Shown: in pieces, positions 60,642 to 64,000 of the stretch | Layout of the letters: the number at the start of each line of letters is the position of its first letter | Position numbering within the stretch: position 1 is the first letter of the stretch | Assembly: GCA_034770075.1 (NCBI GenBank) | Contig: CM068388.1 | Span: 69,178,889 to 69,242,888, forward strand | Source of the DNA: Aralia elata | Taxonomy: Eukaryota > Streptophyta > Magnoliopsida > Apiales > Araliaceae | Direction: 5' to 3' | DNA length: 64,000 nt | The notes under the pieces: generated by a model | The model's database searches: none | Told to the model about the DNA's origin: nothing | What the model saw: only the letters and a program-made list of their open reading frames with translations | Made by a program: the position numbers and the translations under genes

Positions 60642-61067
60642 GCTGCATTGATTGAATGTATCTCATATAACTACAACACATATTTTTCAAACAAAAATCT
60701 TCCCCTCCCCTGTTTTCTTACTATTTTAAAACCAATGGATTTTTGAGTGTTGTTGATTTTACAGAATAGCCTTTCACATTAACTTTTAACATGTACTAAA
60801 AAATTAACTCTTTTTGCCAGAACTTTTTAGTTGGGCAAATGGGACACTTTTGTGTGGAAGGGAGGGAGTACTAAAGTATGCCTTGATGCATGGTCATAAT
60901 CAAAGTTAGAAGCTTAATAGGATATGATATATTGCTAGAGTATAGACCACTGAAACCACCACAAATTTTTTTACAGTGAAGGTACGTATTGGCAATGACT
61001 ATGTCCTTACAAAACTGAATGGAACAATGTTTAAAAACAGTTACTTCAAAGTGAAATCAGAAAGAAC
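60276..61067 (-). other. Retained intron between the two SOQ1 fragments
   Basis: AT-rich, with a (GT)n(AT)n microsatellite at 60610-60641. It is bounded by GTTCTTTC at the donor end and TTTAAG at the acceptor end. Confidence 0.55.
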
Positions 61068-61190
61068 CTTGTGATTATAAGAATCTGCAAAATATATTTA
61101 ACCATCTTTTCCAAATACTACACCCAGGGGATGTTGAAGAAGCACTTTGAAGCTATTCCGTCATGATCTCCAAACTTCAAAAGTTAATCC
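61068..61190 (-). pseudogene. SOQ1: SOQ1 exon fragment, 5' of two, with frameshift and stop
   Basis: Minus strand: LKFGDHDGIAS, then after a frame change VLLQHPLGVVFGKDG, a TAA, and IYFADSYNHK before a GTTC donor. It matches the SOQ1 NHL repeats, where I recall KFGDxDGxGSEVLLQHPLGV and IYLTDSYNHK. The lesions show it is not under selection as a protein. Confidence 0.75.
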
Positions 61191-61337
61191 CTTATTAACA
61201 GCCAGACCATAAGTTTAACTATTGGTTATTCTTTTAACATAATTAACAGCCAAACTAGACAGAAAGGAAGGGCAAAAAGCATTTCACAGAAGGCAAGTAA
61301 ACTAAGTCATACTTATAAAAATATGGAAAAGTCATAC

Positions 61338-61456
61338 CTCTCTGCACTTTTCTTGGTGTGTGCTGCCAAAATCTCATTATATTTTAATTACACATCCGAC
61401 ATATAGCTTTTCATACTTCGATACACTTGGACCTCCTATTTTTTGGATGAAAAAAA
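61338..61456 (-). pseudogene. MYCBP: AMY-1/MYCBP-like exon fragment, 3' of two
   Basis: After a TGCAG acceptor the minus strand reads FIQKIGGPSVSKYEKL, then drifts through stops, and ends NEILAAHTKK with a GTATGAC donor. Plant AMY-1 (c-Myc-binding-protein-like) proteins have FIQQKLGGPSVSEYEKL and YNELLAAHQE, as I recall. The middle exon (TKVLVALYEQ part) is missing between this fragment and 61965. Confidence 0.72.
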
Positions 61457-61964
61457 CTGCATTTAAAGTGTGTATAATGAAGATATCGATAATGTAAATC
61501 TCAAACGAAGAACAATTCAAGAATGAGAGAACATTACAAATGCTATCATCCATAATTTACATGCTGTGTGTGAAACAACTACCATAGATAATTTTAGTGA
61601 GTAATGTCTAGCAAATCCCGGTTGTTTTTACTGGTTATATATGGAGTACCCAATAAAAAATGGGGGAAGACAAGGTTTATTTCTGCAACTGCGAAACGAA
61701 GCATTACGTGATGAACTGATAATCTGGGGTATACTTCAAAAAAAATATAGATCATATTGAAGAAATAAAAGAACTTATAGCCGAGGAAGGTTTATCATTC
61801 TGCTCGTATAGTGCCACGGGAACTACACACTACAGGAAGGAAAAAAATAATAAAATAAGAGCAAAAGCAAACAAATCTTAATAAAATAAAAAAAGGCCCC
61901 TGATTAAAATTGTAATTTCGACGAAAGAAAAATTTTAGACTTAAAATTGAGGAAATCTTTAAAT
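61457..61964. other. Spacer between the two MYCBP-like fragments
   Basis: No exon recognised; the exon expected here is absent. Confidence 0.5.
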
Positions 61965-62030
61965 CAAAACATCAAGAACTCCAGTAGACTCCAAGTACTT
62001 CCTAAAAGCTTCCTTTTTTGCTTCTTTCTC
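61965..62030 (-). pseudogene. MYCBP: AMY-1/MYCBP-like exon fragment, 5' of two
   Basis: After a TTATAG acceptor the minus strand reads EKEAKKEAFRKYLESTGVLD, then VLI and a stop. This is close to the N-terminal signature of plant AMY-1-like proteins and recognisable in the human c-Myc-binding protein (REQFRRYLEKSGVLDTL). The donor side is degraded or uncertain. The exon starts in phase 0. Confidence 0.76.
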
Positions 62031-63093
62031 CTATAAAAAACATAAAAGGTTTCCAAGGAAAAAAGGTGGAGCCACAATCTAATCCTTACATCGAGTTTCA
62101 TTCCTTGTTTTAAACCACCAACCATTCAAAATGCGTATATGTTATTCCCTTATTGTATGCATAATAATATAGTTTCTAGTAGATAATGCTATAGAATGAC
62201 AGTTATAATAAGCTTCAGCCTTCACAATACATAATAGCATACATGAACCAAAAAATTGTTCAATCAAAGCAATAGTCATGGAAAACTATACATCCTTTAC
62301 TAGAGTAATACATCACAGAAAACTATATATAATAACACATCACAATAGTCATGGAAATTAATGATTAAGAAATAGCTTCAAATTAAGATTTGCCAAAGTA
62401 AAATCCTTTACCTATTAACTCCTTATAATCCAAAATTGGTCAATCAAAGCAATTATGTTCAGCTTTTGCTTTGCTATTGAGAGAGGAGAAATAACCAAAT
62501 CGAAGTTTAACCACTAATCAAACCAAATTGAAAACCTAATCGAAATCATTAACATCAAAATTAAAACCAAATCGTACCGTCTAACTAGGTAAGAGATTCA
62601 TCTAGGGCATGCTTGGAATCTTATTTGAAGAGGGAGACTAAAACCCATGATGGTAGAGGCATTGAAACCGTAGTAAAAAATTTCCTATTAAGCTCCGAAG
62701 AAGGAGAAAGTAGTTAGGGATTTGAGAGAGAGTTGAGGAAGTCGTGGAGTTAAAAGAGAGTCGAGAAGTCGTGTAACACATACATATTCAAACAAATACA
62801 TACACAGTTGACAAATTGTGTATTGGCCAATCTGCCAGAGCTGATATTGCTAATAGCCGAAGCAAGTAAATCATACTTTAATACTAAAAAGGTTCTACTT
62901 CACCTGCCATTTGCAAATTACAACTAATATTAGCAATAACAATCATCTAACTAAAATTTAATAAAGAATTAAAATGTGGACATCTGATTTGAAGATACGA
63001 AATGATTTTCATAGTATTGATAAGCAAATATAAACAGAATTTAGTCTTTGTATACATATAATTGAGTGGGTAGGGGTTTAAGAATACTGGAAC
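62031..63093. other. Intron-like sequence between the RRA-like exon and MYCBP-like exon
   Basis: AT-rich. A minus-strand stretch near 62830-62870 is open for a short distance but unrecognised. No RRA exon 2 was found, which is the reason to treat the RRA-like exon as a fragment. Confidence 0.5.
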
Positions 63094-63351
63094 CTGGAGA
63101 TTTGATTTGGCAAGCGGGCGATTATGTGATGTGGAAGAATCAAGAGAGAAGAATCCATGGGGGAAGAAAAAGGCGCATATGCAGCCTAAAATAATCCCGA
63201 TCGCAATTGCAATGGCGATTTGAGATCCAAACACTGATGAGTGTGAACTGCTCTTCTCTTTTACGACCCCGCCATTTTTTTTTTTTTCCTCCCCCAAAAT
63301 TTGAAAGCAAAGAGACTTTGTTCTCGCAATTTCTCTAGGGTTTCCCCTCAT
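63094..63351 (-). pseudogene. RRA: RRA-like first exon (type II membrane anchor), probable captured 5' end
   Basis: From the Met at 63351 there are 86 codons to a CAG/GTTCCA donor at 63094. The key stretch is SSVFGSQIAIAIAIGIILGC, then ICAFFFPHGFF, a membrane anchor. It resembles the start of plant RRA proteins (reduced residual arabinose, Golgi hydroxyproline arabinosyltransferases), where I recall GSRIAIAI..G and LFP.GFF. The start is doubtful. An ATG near 63276, beside a T-rich (A-rich in sense) run, opens MAGS then a stop, while a one-base shift would give an RRA-like MAGRK start, so a frameshift may have broken it. No other RRA exon follows. It could instead be the true 5' exon of an unrecognised gene. 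Confidence 0.55.
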
Positions 63352-63500
63352 ACTAAATTGGTGTATGTTTCACGGCTAACGCCTTTTCCAGACCAAGTAC
63401 ACAACTCCTAAATCAAGAACTCTGTTCCATTTAAGGACTCTGTTCCAAAAAAAAAACAGTTCGATTTTAACTTATAAAAACAACTAATATTCTAAACTCT
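63352..63500. other. Upstream region of the RRA-like exon
   Basis: No ORF. It contains a short direct repeat (AAGAACTCTGTTCCA / AAGGACTCTGTTCCA) at 63415-63449. It may include a captured promoter, but no clear TATA box or transposon end was seen. Confidence 0.35.
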
Positions 63501-64000
63501 TTAAAAAGTAATATTGTAATAAAATTTTTATTTCAAAAATTTAAATAAATTTAAATTTTAAGATGTCATAAATTAATTAATAACAAATTAAAATATAACT
63601 CTTTTATAGAATAGAAAAGTAATAATTTAACATATTTGTGATCTATTCTACAAAAAGAGTCTTAATTATTATAATTATTTTATTGTCAATTTATAATATT
63701 TTAAAATTTAAATTATTTTAACTTAATATTTTAATTAATAAAATATTTAATATTATAAATTATTTAAAAAGTATTATTAAGAATAAAATTCTATTTTAAA
63801 AAATTAATTACATTATAATTTGAGTTGTAGGATACCATAAATTAACTAAGAATAAATTCAAACTTAATTAACTCTTTCTACATAATAGATGAGTAATTTT
63901 TTAGCATTTGTGGCCTATTTCATATAAGAGTCTTATCTTCTTTTTTTTCTTTTTTTTCATGGTCAATGTATAAAATTTTAAAGTTTAATTTATTATAAAT
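63500..64000. repeat. AT-rich tandem repeat, ~265-270 bp period, about two copies
   Basis: Landmarks recur with offsets of 263-270 bp: AAAAAGTA (63503 and 63766), CATAAATTAA (63568 and 63836), AAGAGTCTTA (63655 and 63925), GTCAATNTATAA (63685 and 63963). The divergence is substantial. It runs off the window, so the array may be longer. Confidence 0.75.

Overview
The window looks like nuclear DNA of a flowering plant, most likely a eudicot, from an AT-rich, repeat-dense part of a large genome. The evidence is several plant-type LTR retrotransposon lineages (chromodomain Tekay-like and Athila-like Ty3/gypsy, and Ty1/copia), tRNA-iMet-type primer binding sites, a CACTA-type transposon end, and fragments of plant nuclear genes. 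No intact host gene, tRNA, rRNA or CRISPR array was recognised. The species cannot be fixed from the sequence.

Layout. 1-6125: a minus-strand Tekay-like element that runs off the left edge (decayed gag-pol, PBS, 3.7 kb LTR). 6126-9669: remnants of an older LTR split by a clean 2.95 kb solo LTR with a perfect target duplication. 9670-14492: further LTR-derived sequence with two tandem arrays and an Athila/Tat-like LTR piece. 14493-19421: a complete 2.96 kb LTR with its PBS and a non-coding leader. 19422-29727: a Tekay-like element on the plus strand with a truncated 5' LTR, an intact extra coiled-coil ORF ahead of gag, a broken gag-pol and a full 3' LTR. It sits inside the integrase region of an older relative (29728-32043). 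32044-36424: a long minus-strand LTR.

36425-57152 is a nest. An old Athila/Tat-type LTR was split by a copia element (36498-56413). The 5' LTR of that copia was later split by a 10.8 kb Athila-like element (36799-47606) flanked by a perfect TTGAT duplication. The Athila-like element still has a 1,316-codon stretch of pol open, but it lost its PBS, its gag N-terminus and part of its 5' LTR.

57153-63351 is the most unusual part. A CACTA-type terminus with dense subterminal repeats is followed by about 6 kb containing exon-sized pieces of several unrelated nuclear genes, all on the minus strand and mostly with splice boundaries preserved. From right to left these are: a first exon resembling RRA (arabinosyltransferase family), two exons of an AMY-1/MYCBP-like gene, two adjacent exons of SOQ1, two adjacent exons of a shikimate-kinase-like gene (SKL1 type), and unidentified exon-like segments. 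This is the signature of a gene-fragment-capturing transposon (Pack-CACTA or Helitron). The window ends in an AT-rich tandem repeat with a period near 265-270 bp.

Several retroelement families here also carry a short GC-rich island of family-specific palindromic words in otherwise AT-rich LTRs or leaders.
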